From Magnetospirillum sp902729445 (GTDB lineage Bacteria; Pseudomonadota; Alphaproteobacteria; Rhodospirillales; Magnetospirillaceae), in NCBI RefSeq assembly GCF_902729445.1, contig NZ_CACVCE010000072.1, positions 86,918-150,917 on the forward strand: a stretch of 64,000 bases of DNA. The letters run 5' to 3'. A program made the translations under genes and the position numbers. Below are positions 53,293 to 61,496 of the stretch, in pieces; positions within the stretch are counted from its first letter, which is position 1, and every line of letters starts with the position of its first letter. The notes beneath the pieces are model-generated. The model was not told the DNA's origin. It made no database searches and saw only the letters and a program-made list of their open reading frames with translations.

Positions 53293-54180
53293 ATGGCGAC
53301 CGTCGCCCGCCCCCGCCGCTCTGTGCTGTACATGCCGGGTTCCAACGCCCGCGCCCTGGAAAAGGCCCGCACGCTGGCCGCCGACGGCCTGATCCTCGAC
53401 CTGGAGGACGCGGTGTCGCCCGACGCCAAGGACGTCGCCCGCCAACAGGTGTGCGACGCGGTCAAGGCCGGCGGCTATGGCGGGCGCGAGCTGTTGGTGC
53501 GCGTCAACGGCCTGGCCACGCCGTGGGGCGCGGCCGACGTCGCGGCGGCGGCCACCTGCGGCGCCCACGGCATCTTGATCCCCAAGGTCGAAAGCGCCGA
53601 CATGGTCCGCCAGGTCGAGGCGCTGATGGTCGCCAACGGCGCGCCCGCCGACATGGCCATCTGGTGCATGATGGAAACCCCGCGCGGCATGCTGAAGGCC
53701 GAGGAAATCGCAGGTTCGACGCCCCGCATGGGCGGCTTCGTCATGGGCACCTCGGACCTGGCCAAGGACCTGCATTGCGCCCACACGCCCCTGCGCCTGC
53801 CGATGATCACCAGCCTGGGCCTGTGCCTGCTGGCGGCCCGCGCCTGGGGCCTGGCCGCGCTGGACGGGGTCTATCTGGACCTGAACGACGATGAAGGCTT
53901 CGAGGCCCATTGCCAGCAGGGCCTGGAACTGGGCTTCGACGGCAAGACCCTGATCCACCCCAAGACCATCGAGACGGCCAACCGGGTGTTCGCGCCGTCG
54001 GATCGTGAGATCACCTGGTCCAAGACCATCATCGCCGCCCATGCCGAAGCCGCCAAGGACGGCAAGGGCGTGGTGGTGGTCGAGGGCAAGCTGATCGAGA
54101 ACCTGCATGTCGAGAACGCCCGGCGCATCGTGGCGTTGTCCGACCAGATCGCCGCGCTGGAAGCCGGGCTTTCGACGTAG
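53293..54180 (+). CDS. CoA-ester lyase of the malyl-CoA lyase / malyl-CoA thioesterase type, 295 aa
   Basis: HpcH/HpaI-CitE fold with RSVLYMPGSNARALEKA, the metal-site LDLEDAVSP, LVRVNGLATPWG and METPRGML. Such enzymes cleave malyl-CoA/beta-methylmalyl-CoA (Mcl1) or hydrolyse (S)-malyl-CoA (Mcl2); the N-terminal pattern leans to the CitE/Mcl2 side. The start at 53293 has GGAGG 8 nt upstream; an ATG at 53287 is too close. It lies 108 bp upstream of mch, so both probably belong to the ethylmalonyl-CoA pathway. Confidence 0.82.
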   Translation: MATVARPRRSVLYMPGSNARALEKARTLAADGLILDLEDAVSPDAKDVARQQVCDAVKAGGYGGRELLVRVNGLATPWGAADVAAAATCGAHGILIPKVESADMVRQVEALMVANGAPADMAIWCMMETPRGMLKAEEIAGSTPRMGGFVMGTSDLAKDLHCAHTPLRLPMITSLGLCLLAARAWGLAALDGVYLDLNDDEGFEAHCQQGLELGFDGKTLIHPKTIETANRVFAPSDREITWSKTIIAAHAEAAKDGKGVVVVEGKLIENLHVENARRIVALSDQIAALEAGLST

Positions 54181-54280
54181 GAAATTCACCACAGAGGCAC
54201 AGAGGCACAGAGAGGCTGTGCCGCCGGCCGGCTGAAAGCCCCCTCTGTGCCTCTGTGCCTCTGTGGTTCAATTTTTTCGA
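54181..54280. repeat. ACAGAG fold-back repeat, copy 1
   Basis: CACCACAGAGGCACAGAGGC... and the mirror CCTCTGTGCCTCTGTGGTTC form long inverted arms (about 54186-54212 and 54242-54270) around a GC-rich loop. It fills the gap between the CoA-ester lyase and mch. Confidence 0.8.
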
Positions 54281-54288
54281 GGAATGTC

Positions 54289-55344
54289 ATGACCAAGACC
54301 AATTCCGGCAATTTCTTCGAGGATTTCCGCATCGGCCAGGAAATCCGCCACGCCACGCCGCGCACGGTGACCGAGGGCGACATCGCCCTTTACACCGCCC
54401 TTTACGGCCCGCGCTTCGCCTTCAATTCCTCGGCCGAGTTCGCCCGCAAGATGGGCCTGCAGGCCGCGCCGCTGGACGATCTGGCCGCCTTCCACGTCGC
54501 CTTCGGCAAGACCGTGCCCGACGTTTCCCTGAATGCCGTGGCCAACCTGGGCTATGCCGGCGGCCGCTTCGGCGTGCCGGTGTTCCCCGGCGACACCATT
54601 TCCACCGCCTCCACCGTCATCGGCCTGAAGGAGAATTCCAACAAGCAGACCGGCGTGGTCTATGTGCGCTCGACCGGCACCAACCAACGGGCCGAGATGG
54701 TCGTCGATTACGTCCGCTGGGTGATGGTGCGTAAGCGCGACACCGACGCCGTGGTGCCTGAGCAAAAGGTGCCGGACCTGCCCGGCTCGGTGGCGGCGTC
54801 CGATCTGGTCATCCCGAACGGCCTGACCACCGCTGGTTATGATGTGGTCGCCGCCGGCAGCCCCTATCTGTGGGACGATTACCAGGTGGGCGAGAAGATC
54901 GACCATGTGGACGGCACCACCATCGAGGAAGCCGAGCACATGATGGCCACCCGCCTGTGGCAGAACACCGCCAAGGTCCATTTCAACCAGCACACCGAGG
55001 GCCAGGGCCGCTTCGGCCGGCGCCTGATCTATGGCGGCCACATCATCTCGATCGCGCGGGCCCTGTCGTTCAACGGCCTGGCCAACGCCTTCAAGGTTGT
55101 CGCCATCAATGGCGGCCGCCACGTCAACCCCACCTTCGCCGGCGACACCATCTATGCCTGGTCGGAAGTGCTGGAGAAGCTGGACATCCCCGGCCGCAAG
55201 GATGTCGGCGCCCTGCGGTTGCGCCTGGTCGCCCTGAAGAACCAGCCGGCCGCGGCCTTCACCCTGAAGGGCGAGGACGGCAAGGACGATCCGGCCGTGG
55301 TGCTGGATTTCGACTATACGGTGCTGATGCCGCGTCGGGGGTAG
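54289..55344 (+). CDS. mch: Mesaconyl-CoA (2-methylfumaryl-CoA) hydratase, 351 aa
   Basis: Double hot-dog MaoC-type protein. The N-half GNFFEDFRIGQEIRHATPRTVTEGDIALYTALY and the C-half KIDHVDGTTIEEAEHMMATRLWQNTAKVHFN, YGGHIISIARALSFNGLANA match Mch of the ethylmalonyl-CoA pathway, which hydrates mesaconyl-CoA to beta-methylmalyl-CoA. The usual partners ccr and ecm are not in the window. It is flanked on both sides by ACAGAG fold-back repeats. Confidence 0.92.
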   Translation: MTKTNSGNFFEDFRIGQEIRHATPRTVTEGDIALYTALYGPRFAFNSSAEFARKMGLQAAPLDDLAAFHVAFGKTVPDVSLNAVANLGYAGGRFGVPVFPGDTISTASTVIGLKENSNKQTGVVYVRSTGTNQRAEMVVDYVRWVMVRKRDTDAVVPEQKVPDLPGSVAASDLVIPNGLTTAGYDVVAAGSPYLWDDYQVGEKIDHVDGTTIEEAEHMMATRLWQNTAKVHFNQHTEGQGRFGRRLIYGGHIISIARALSFNGLANAFKVVAINGGRHVNPTFAGDTIYAWSEVLEKLDIPGRKDVGALRLRLVALKNQPAAAFTLKGEDGKDDPAVVLDFDYTVLMPRRG

Positions 55345-55354
55345 GAAGGGTAAA

Positions 55355-55460
55355 GGAAAAGGGATCACCACAGAGGCACAGAGAGGCCGCGCCAGAATGT
55401 GACGGCGCAGCCTGGCGCGAACCCTCTGTGCCTCTGTGTCTCTGTGGTTCGATCCCTTTG
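55355..55460. repeat. ACAGAG fold-back repeat, copy 2
   Basis: AAAGGGATCACCACAGAGGC on the left and its near mirror GCCTCTGTGTCTCTGTGGTT plus CGATCCCTTT on the right form inverted arms around a loop with inner CGCGCCAG/CTGGCGCG. The outer GGGATC ends are extra to copy 1. It lies 68 bp before the ATPase gene. Confidence 0.8.
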
Positions 55461-55527
55461 CCCATCGGTTTGACGGGCGGGCGCCTTGCCGCCATACTCG
55501 CGGGCAATCCCAACCCGGACGCCCGCC

Positions 55528-56544
55528 ATGCTGACCGGCCTGCACATCCAGAACTATCGCCAGTTCCGCGACTTCAAGGTCGAAGGACTGAAGCGCTTCA
55601 ACCTGATCGTCGGCGACAACGGCGTCGGCAAGTCGGCGCTGCTGGAGGCGGTGTGGCTGCTGGTGAATGACGGCGATGTCGAAGCTCTGCTGGATATTCT
55701 CAAGCATCGAGGCGAGCACTCCCCCGAAAAGTGGCGCTCGGCCCAATCCCGAGACTGGATGACATCCCCCCTGGCTTCGTTTGCAGGCACACTGGATGAG
55801 CAATCTGCCATCGCAGAATGCTGGCTGACGGCGCTCCAGGGCTCAGCTAACGGCTCTACACTCGATATTACCGTGGATTTTTCGCAATTTTCGGAAGGCC
55901 GGATTGCTTACAAAGCCATTCGCGATAACCACAAAATGATGGGCAGGCGGCTGCCCGCCGCCATCACCGACCGGTCCCGCGGGCGGTTCAAGGAAAGGCG
56001 CGATGGAGGGATATTCCTCCTTCCGTCAGGGCTTGCCGATGACCTCGCCATAGAACTCTGGTATGAGGTCGCACTAACCGACAAGGAAGCGGTTCTGGAG
56101 GAAATGCTTCGCCAGTTCTCTCCCGGAATTGAGCGTGTGTCTCTTGGCCGAGCTGGCGAGCCAATCGTGAAATTGAAGGATTCGCCGTCGCCCGTTCCCT
56201 TGGGACGTCTTGGAGAAGGTGCGAGCCGACTGTTTGGCCTCGGTATCGCCGCGCTCAGCGCACAAGGGGGCGTGTTCTTGGTCGATGAGATCGAATCTGG
56301 CCTTTACCGTGACCGTATGTCCGATGTCTGGCTGTTTCTAGCGCATTGGGCGCATCAGCTGGACTTCCAGGTGTTTGCAACAACTCATTCCTGGGATTGT
56401 ATCGCCGGCTTCGCGGAAGCAAGCACGATGGCGAACGAGCGCGAGCTGTTTCGTTTGGAAAGAGATGTGGCGGGCATGCGGGTCGTTCGCTACGGCGAAG
56501 AATTACTGGCGACCGCTGCTCGCAATGGCATCGAGGTTCGCTGA
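55528..56544 (+). CDS. OLD/RecF-type AAA (ABC-like) ATPase, 338 aa
   Basis: Walker A GDNGVGKSALLEAVW near residue 33, RecF-type signature GEGASRLFGLGIAAL, Walker B GGVFLVDEIESGLY and the switch histidine in VFATTHSWDCI. There is no coiled-coil arm of Rad50 length and no fused nuclease. Codon use is visibly less GC-rich than in neighbours, pointing to acquisition. Its stop overlaps the start of a Toprim-like partner (TGATG). Such ATPase/Toprim pairs occur in OLD- and PARIS-type anti-phage systems, but no match to a named system is claimed. Confidence 0.85.
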   Translation: MLTGLHIQNYRQFRDFKVEGLKRFNLIVGDNGVGKSALLEAVWLLVNDGDVEALLDILKHRGEHSPEKWRSAQSRDWMTSPLASFAGTLDEQSAIAECWLTALQGSANGSTLDITVDFSQFSEGRIAYKAIRDNHKMMGRRLPAAITDRSRGRFKERRDGGIFLLPSGLADDLAIELWYEVALTDKEAVLEEMLRQFSPGIERVSLGRAGEPIVKLKDSPSPVPLGRLGEGASRLFGLGIAALSAQGGVFLVDEIESGLYRDRMSDVWLFLAHWAHQLDFQVFATTHSWDCIAGFAEASTMANERELFRLERDVAGMRVVRYGEELLATAARNGIEVR

Positions 56545-57152
56545 TGGCCGCCCCGCCCAGGAACGAAGCGAGACTGCTGATCGTCGAAGGGCCGGACGAT
56601 CAGGGCGTCGGGGTGGCGTTTCTTAATCGGCTCGGCATCCCTGCCTTCGTCAGAGCGGAAGGCGGATACGACCTATTGCGCGAGAACATCCCCGTCCGCA
56701 TTCAGGAGCCTGGCAGAGCCGTTGTCGGCATCGTCGTCGATGCCGACCAGGACCACTCGGCCCGTTGGCAGTCGCTGGCCGATGCCTGCGCCAAGGCGGG
56801 AATCGCGCTGCCACCGCAGCCCGACCCCGACGGCACCATCATCGACACCCCGGGCCGTCCGCGCATCGGCGTGTGGCTGATGCCCGACAATCGCACCACC
56901 GGCATCCTGGAAGATTTCGTCGCCTTCATGGTTCCGGCGGGCGATGCCCTCTATCCACGAGCCGAAGCCGCCGTCGTCGGCCTCGACAAATTCACGGCGT
57001 CCCTTGCCGCCAAGGCCACCATCCATACCTGGCTGGCCTGGCAGGACGAACCGGGCCGCCCGATGGGCCAGGCGGTGACCAAGCGCTTCCTCGACCCCGA
57101 CTGCCCGCAGGCCACGATCTTCGCCGACTGGCTGCGCCGCCTGTTCGGCTGA
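56544..57152 (+). CDS. DUF3226 / Toprim-like protein, partner of the ATPase, 202 aa
   Basis: The N-terminal LLIVEGPDDQGVGVAFL with the Toprim glutamate, VGIVVDADQDH with an Asp-x-Asp pair, and GVWLMPDNRTTGILEDFVAF fit DUF3226, a Toprim-related family. The C-terminal half (AKATIHTWLAWQDEPGRPMGQAVTKRFLDP) is conserved in that family. It probably acts as a nuclease or nicking effector controlled by the upstream ATPase. The 5' third shares the atypical base use, and later codons are more GC-rich. Confidence 0.8.
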   Translation: MAAPPRNEARLLIVEGPDDQGVGVAFLNRLGIPAFVRAEGGYDLLRENIPVRIQEPGRAVVGIVVDADQDHSARWQSLADACAKAGIALPPQPDPDGTIIDTPGRPRIGVWLMPDNRTTGILEDFVAFMVPAGDALYPRAEAAVVGLDKFTASLAAKATIHTWLAWQDEPGRPMGQAVTKRFLDPDCPQATIFADWLRRLFG

Positions 57153-57302
57153 GCCCACCCGCCCGGGCAGGGCACGGGTAGCCCGCCCTGCCAGAAAGTG
57201 TGGCTTCGGGTGGTTGACTCTGGCTGCGCCAAGGTCTAAACACTTGCCGCATTGCCGCAAACCGGGTTCCACCCGCACCAGGACTTTCGGGGGCATTTCG
57301 CC

Positions 57303-57674
57303 ATGACCACGCGCAACCGGCCGCTGTCGCCGCATCTGCAGATCTATCGCCTGCCCTTGCTGGCGCTGATGTCCATCACCCATCGTATCACCGGCGTCGG
57401 CCTGGTGATCGGCCTGCTCGGACTGGCTTGGTGGCTGTGCGCCGCCGCCTCGGGCCCGGAAGGCTTCGCCGCCGCTCAAGGCATCATCGGCGGCTTCTTC
57501 GGCAAGCTGTTCCTGTTCGGCTTCACCGTCGCTTTGTTCTTCCATCTCTGCCACGGCATCCGTCACCTGATCTGGGACACCGGCCGCGGCTTCGAGCTGG
57601 ACAAGGCCTATCTGTCGGCCCGGATCGCGCTGGGCGCCACCGCCATCCTGACCGTGCTGGCCTGGATCATTTAA
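57303..57674 (+). CDS. sdhC: Succinate dehydrogenase cytochrome b556 subunit, 123 aa
   Basis: Three membrane helices and the SdhC signature RPLSPHLQIYRLPLLALMSITHRITG with the SITHRITG motif, and a haem-ligand histidine in FHLCHGIRHL. First gene of sdhCDAB. A TTGACT-like -35 lies at 57214 and a TCTAAA at 57235, but the 15-nt spacer makes this promoter doubtful. Confidence 0.95.
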   Translation: MTTRNRPLSPHLQIYRLPLLALMSITHRITGVGLVIGLLGLAWWLCAAASGPEGFAAAQGIIGGFFGKLFLFGFTVALFFHLCHGIRHLIWDTGRGFELDKAYLSARIALGATAILTVLAWII

Positions 57675-57687
57675 GGGAGGAATGACC

Positions 57688-58068
57688 ATGACCTTGCGTT
57701 CCCCCATCGGCCGCGCCCGCGGCCTTGGTTCCGCCAAGAACGGTCTGGCCCATCATTGGGGCATCATCGTCACCTCGGTCGGCCTGATCCCGCTGTCCCT
57801 GTGGTTCGTCGTCTCGGTCAAGGGCCTGGCCGGCATGGACTATGCCGCCTTCAAGGCGTGGATGGGCCAGGGCTCGCATGCCGCGCTGATGATCGTCACG
57901 CTGCTGCTGACCGTCTATCACGCGGTGCTGGGCCTCTCGATGGTCATCGAGGACTATGTCGCCTGCGAAGCCAAGAAAGTCGTCGGCCTGATCGCCACCA
58001 AGCTGATCGGGGCCATTCTCGCCGTCGGGATGACGGTGTCGATCCTCAAAGTCGCCGTCGGAGGCTAG
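57688..58068 (+). CDS. sdhD: Succinate dehydrogenase membrane anchor subunit, 126 aa
   Basis: Three hydrophobic helices, with the starting GRARGLGSAKNGLAHHW typical of alphaproteobacterial SdhD and a haem/quinone-site region VYHAVLGLSMVIEDYV. The start at 57688 has AGGGAGG 7 nt upstream; the ATG at 57682 is too close to it. Anchors SdhAB and reduces ubiquinone. Confidence 0.93.
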   Translation: MTLRSPIGRARGLGSAKNGLAHHWGIIVTSVGLIPLSLWFVVSVKGLAGMDYAAFKAWMGQGSHAALMIVTLLLTVYHAVLGLSMVIEDYVACEAKKVVGLIATKLIGAILAVGMTVSILKVAVGG

Positions 58069-58074
58069 ACCCAC

Positions 58075-59859
58075 ATGGCTGCCTACAAGATCATCGACCA
58101 TACCTACGACGTGGTTGTCGTCGGCGCCGGTGGCGCCGGCCTGCGCGCCACCATGGGCATGGGCATGGCGGGCTTCAAGACCGCCTGCATCACCAAGGTT
58201 TTCCCCACCCGCTCGCACACCGTCGCCGCCCAGGGCGGTATCGGCGCCAGCCTTGGCAACATGGCCGAGGATAACTGGAAGTGGCACATGTACGACACCG
58301 TCAAGGGGTCGGACTGGCTGGGCGACCAAGACGCCATCGAATATATGTGCCGCGAGGCGGTGCCGGCCGTGCACGAACTCGAGCATTTCGGCGTGCCCTT
58401 CTCGCGCACGCCCGAGGGCAAGATCTATCAGCGTCCGTTCGGCGGCCACATGTCGAATTACGGCGAGAAGCCGGTGCAGCGCGCCTGCGCCGCCGCCGAC
58501 CGTACCGGCCACGCCATCCTGCACACGCTGTATTCGCAGTCCTTGAAGCATTCGTGCGAATTCTTCGTCGAATATTTCGCCCTGGACCTGATCATGGACG
58601 CGGACGGCTCGTGCCGCGGCGTGGTGGCCTGGAACCTGGACGACGGCAGCCTGCACCGCTTCCGCGCCCATAAGGTGGTGCTGGCCTCGGGCGGCTATGG
58701 CCGCGCCTTCTTCTCGTGCACCTCGGCGCACACCTGCACCGGCGACGGCCACGGCATGGTCGCCCGCGCCGGCCTGCCGCTGCAGGACATGGAATTCGTG
58801 CAGTTCCACCCGACCGGCATCTACGGTTCGGGCTGCCTGATCACCGAGGGTGCCCGCGGTGAAGGCGGCATCCTTTACAACTCGGCCGGCGAGCGCTTCA
58901 TGGAGCGTTACGCCCCCACCGCCAAGGACCTGGCCAGCCGCGACGTCGTCAGCCGCGCCATGACCATGGAAATCCGCGAGGGACGGGGCGTGGGCAAGGA
59001 CAAGGACCACATCTTCCTGCACCTCGACCACCTGCCGCCCGAGACCCTGGAGCTGCGGCTGCCCGGCATCTCGGAAACCGCGAAGATCTTCGCCGGCGTC
59101 GATGTCACCAAGCAGCCGATCCCGGTGCTGCCGACCGTGCACTACAACATGGGCGGCATCCCCACCAACGTCCATGGCGAGGTCCTGCGTCCGACCGCCG
59201 CCGACCCCGACGCCACCGTGCCCGGCCTGATGGCCATCGGCGAGGCGGCCTGCGTGTCGGTGCACGGCGCCAACCGCTTGGGCACCAACTCGCTCTTGGA
59301 CATCGTGGTGTTCGGCCGTGCCGCCGCGCTGCGCGCCGCCGAGACCCTGAAGCCCGGGACCGCTCACAAGCCGCTGCCCAAGGATGGCGGCGATCTGGCG
59401 GTGTCGCGCTTCGATCGTCTGCGCAACGCCAACGGCTCGATGCATACCAGCGAGATCCGCAACGCCATGCAGCGCACCATGCAGATGGACGCCGCGGTGT
59501 TCCGCACCTCGAAGTCGCTGGCCGAAGGCTGCGCCAAGATGGATCAGGTCGCCTCGACCCTGCCGCAGATCAAGATCAACGACCGTTCCACCGTGTGGAA
59601 CTCGGATCTGGTCGAGGCCCTGGAGCTCGAGAACCTGATGGATTGCGCGCTGGCGACCATCGTGTCGGCCGAAGCCCGCCACGAATCGCGCGGTGCCCAC
59701 GCCCACGAGGATTATCCCGAGCGTGACGACGTCAACTGGCAGAAGCACTCGCTGGCATTGGTCAAGGACGGCAAGGTGAGCCTGGATTATCGTCCGGTCC
59801 ACACCTACACCCTGACCGACGAAGTCGAGTACATCAAGCCGCAGAAGCGCGTGTACTAA
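58075..59859 (+). CDS. sdhA: Succinate dehydrogenase flavoprotein subunit, 594 aa
   Basis: FAD-binding GAGGAGLRA, FAD-linking His48 in PTRSHTVAAQGG, the substrate-site HPTGIYGSG and the capping-domain segments. Catalyses succinate to fumarate in the TCA cycle and complex II. Length is normal. Confidence 0.98.
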   Translation: MAAYKIIDHTYDVVVVGAGGAGLRATMGMGMAGFKTACITKVFPTRSHTVAAQGGIGASLGNMAEDNWKWHMYDTVKGSDWLGDQDAIEYMCREAVPAVHELEHFGVPFSRTPEGKIYQRPFGGHMSNYGEKPVQRACAAADRTGHAILHTLYSQSLKHSCEFFVEYFALDLIMDADGSCRGVVAWNLDDGSLHRFRAHKVVLASGGYGRAFFSCTSAHTCTGDGHGMVARAGLPLQDMEFVQFHPTGIYGSGCLITEGARGEGGILYNSAGERFMERYAPTAKDLASRDVVSRAMTMEIREGRGVGKDKDHIFLHLDHLPPETLELRLPGISETAKIFAGVDVTKQPIPVLPTVHYNMGGIPTNVHGEVLRPTAADPDATVPGLMAIGEAACVSVHGANRLGTNSLLDIVVFGRAAALRAAETLKPGTAHKPLPKDGGDLAVSRFDRLRNANGSMHTSEIRNAMQRTMQMDAAVFRTSKSLAEGCAKMDQVASTLPQIKINDRSTVWNSDLVEALELENLMDCALATIVSAEARHESRGAHAHEDYPERDDVNWQKHSLALVKDGKVSLDYRPVHTYTLTDEVEYIKPQKRVY

Positions 59860-59883
59860 GGCACGGGGGAAGGAGAGAAAACC

Positions 59884-60666
59884 ATGGTCGAATTCGCCCT
59901 GCCCGCCAATTCCCGCGTTCAGCCCGGCAAGAGCCACAAGGCCCCGGCCGGCGCCAAGAACGTCAAGGTGTTCAAGATCTATCGCTATGATCCCGACTCG
60001 GGCGCCAACCCGCGGCTGGATTCCTACGAGATCGATCTGGATGCCTGCGGACCGATGGTCCTGGACGCCCTGCTGAAGATCAAGAACGAGATCGACTCGA
60101 GCCTGACCTTCCGCCGCTCGTGCCGTGAAGGCATCTGCGGTTCGTGCGCCATGAACATCGATGGCACCAACACGCTGGCCTGCCTGAAGCCCATCGAGGA
60201 CATCAAGGGCGAGGCGGCGATCTATCCGCTGCCGCACATGCCGGTGGTCAAGGATCTGATCCCCGACCTGACCCTGCCTTATGCCCAGTTGGCCTCGGTC
60301 AAGCCGTGGATGCAGACCCAATCGCCGACGCCGCCCGATGGCGAGCGCCTGCAATCGCCGGAAGAGCGCGAAAAGCTCGACGGCCTGTGGGAATGCATCT
60401 TGTGCTTCTGCTGCCAGACCAGCTGCCCCAGCTATTGGTGGAACGGCGACCGCTATCTCGGCCCGGCCGTGCTGCTGCAAGCGGCCCGCTGGATTCACGA
60501 TAGCCGCGACGAGATGACCGGCGAGCGTCTGGACGCGTTGGAAGACTCGTTCAAGCTTTATCGCTGCCACACCATCATGAACTGCACCCGGACCTGCCCC
60601 AAGGGCCTGAACCCGGCCAAGGCCATCGGGTCGATCAAGCAAAAGCTGCTGGAACGCAGCGTCTAA
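59884..60666 (+). CDS. sdhB: Succinate dehydrogenase iron-sulfur subunit, 260 aa
   Basis: [2Fe-2S] cysteines in CREGICGSCAMNIDG...LAC, and the [4Fe-4S]/[3Fe-4S] cysteines in CILCFCCQTSCP and CHTIMNCTRTCPKGL. Passes electrons from SdhA to quinone. Ends the operon; an intrinsic terminator follows. Confidence 0.98.
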   Translation: MVEFALPANSRVQPGKSHKAPAGAKNVKVFKIYRYDPDSGANPRLDSYEIDLDACGPMVLDALLKIKNEIDSSLTFRRSCREGICGSCAMNIDGTNTLACLKPIEDIKGEAAIYPLPHMPVVKDLIPDLTLPYAQLASVKPWMQTQSPTPPDGERLQSPEEREKLDGLWECILCFCCQTSCPSYWWNGDRYLGPAVLLQAARWIHDSRDEMTGERLDALEDSFKLYRCHTIMNCTRTCPKGLNPAKAIGSIKQKLLERSV

Positions 60667-60691
60667 CCGGTTCTTTCCGGTCTTTCTTGCA

Positions 60692-60722
60692 GCGCGGACG
60701 GGGCGACCCGTCCGCGTTTTTC
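60692..60722 (+). terminator. Intrinsic terminator after sdhB
   Basis: GCGCGGACGGG/CCCGTCCGCG hairpin followed by TTTTTCTTTT, 26 nt after the sdhB stop. Confidence 0.9.
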
Positions 60723-60744
60723 TTTTGGGCTGGACCGACGGCGA

Positions 60745-61347
60745 TCAGTCCTCGAAATGCTCACCCCAGCCCTTGGGCGTCAGGGTGAAGCCGTTGGTCG
60801 GATAGGCGCCCTGGACCGGTGCCGGCGCGACATTCAGCGGCGCCACCGGCCATTCCGGCTTGCCGGCGATGTCGGCGGGGCTGAGCGGCCGCGACGACGG
60901 CACCATCATGGGGACGGGGGTGGGGGCGGTTCCCTGGGGTGCGGCGACATCAGGCGACGACGCCGTCTTGGCGGACTTGTCCGCTTGCGCCTTCTTCCAG
61001 GCCAGGAAGGCCTTCTTGTTGGCGGGGTTGATCGGCAGGCCGCTCTTGTCGACGAAGCCGGGAACGAAACATTGGAAGGTCGCGATATGCGGGGCCGACA
61101 TCCGGCATTGCCATTTCAGCGACTTGTAAAGGGTGGCCTGCCAGCCCAAACGACCGCATTCCTCATCGGCCAGGCCCTGGACCTCGCTCCACGGCGTGTC
61201 GTTGGCGTAGCAGACCTCGACCAGGCCGTGCTTGGCGACCTTGTCTTCGTCCTTGTCGATGCGGACCTCGATCGGTTGGTTGACGAAAACGGACTCGGCA
61301 CAGCCGCCCAGCAGCAGGACCAGCGACAGCAAGCTACGGCGAATCAT
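60745..61347 (-). CDS. Lipoprotein of unknown function, 200 aa
   Basis: Signal peptide with lipobox LLGGC (lipidated Cys at about residue 16), then a Cys-containing soluble domain (VEVCYANDT, EECGRLG, WQCRMS, FQCFVPG) and a Pro/Ala-rich tail. Convergent with sdhB and divergent from the next gene. The ATG at 61347 has GAGGG upstream. Family not recognised. Confidence 0.72.
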   Translation of the reverse strand: MIRRSLLSLVLLLGGCAESVFVNQPIEVRIDKDEDKVAKHGLVEVCYANDTPWSEVQGLADEECGRLGWQATLYKSLKWQCRMSAPHIATFQCFVPGFVDKSGLPINPANKKAFLAWKKAQADKSAKTASSPDVAAPQGTAPTPVPMMVPSSRPLSPADIAGKPEWPVAPLNVAPAPVQGAYPTNGFTLTPKGWGEHFED

Positions 61348-61496
61348 GACCAACCCTCGACAAACCGGCGACGCGATCCCAATTGTTTAACCCAGCGACC
61401 TGCAATCCGAAAGCGGCATCAAGTGAAGGCCCGTTGTCGGAACTCAATTCCACATATAAGATTGCCGTCCTTGGTTCGGGTGGGTAGGAGGCCAGT

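Noticed and set aside
57153..57302. Defined promoter for sdhC
   Set aside because: A TTGACT and a TCTAAA are present but only 15 nt apart; too weak to list.
57667..60642. A 991-residue open frame antisense to sdhDAB
   Set aside because: Antisense shadow of strongly conserved sdh genes; no recognisable protein features.
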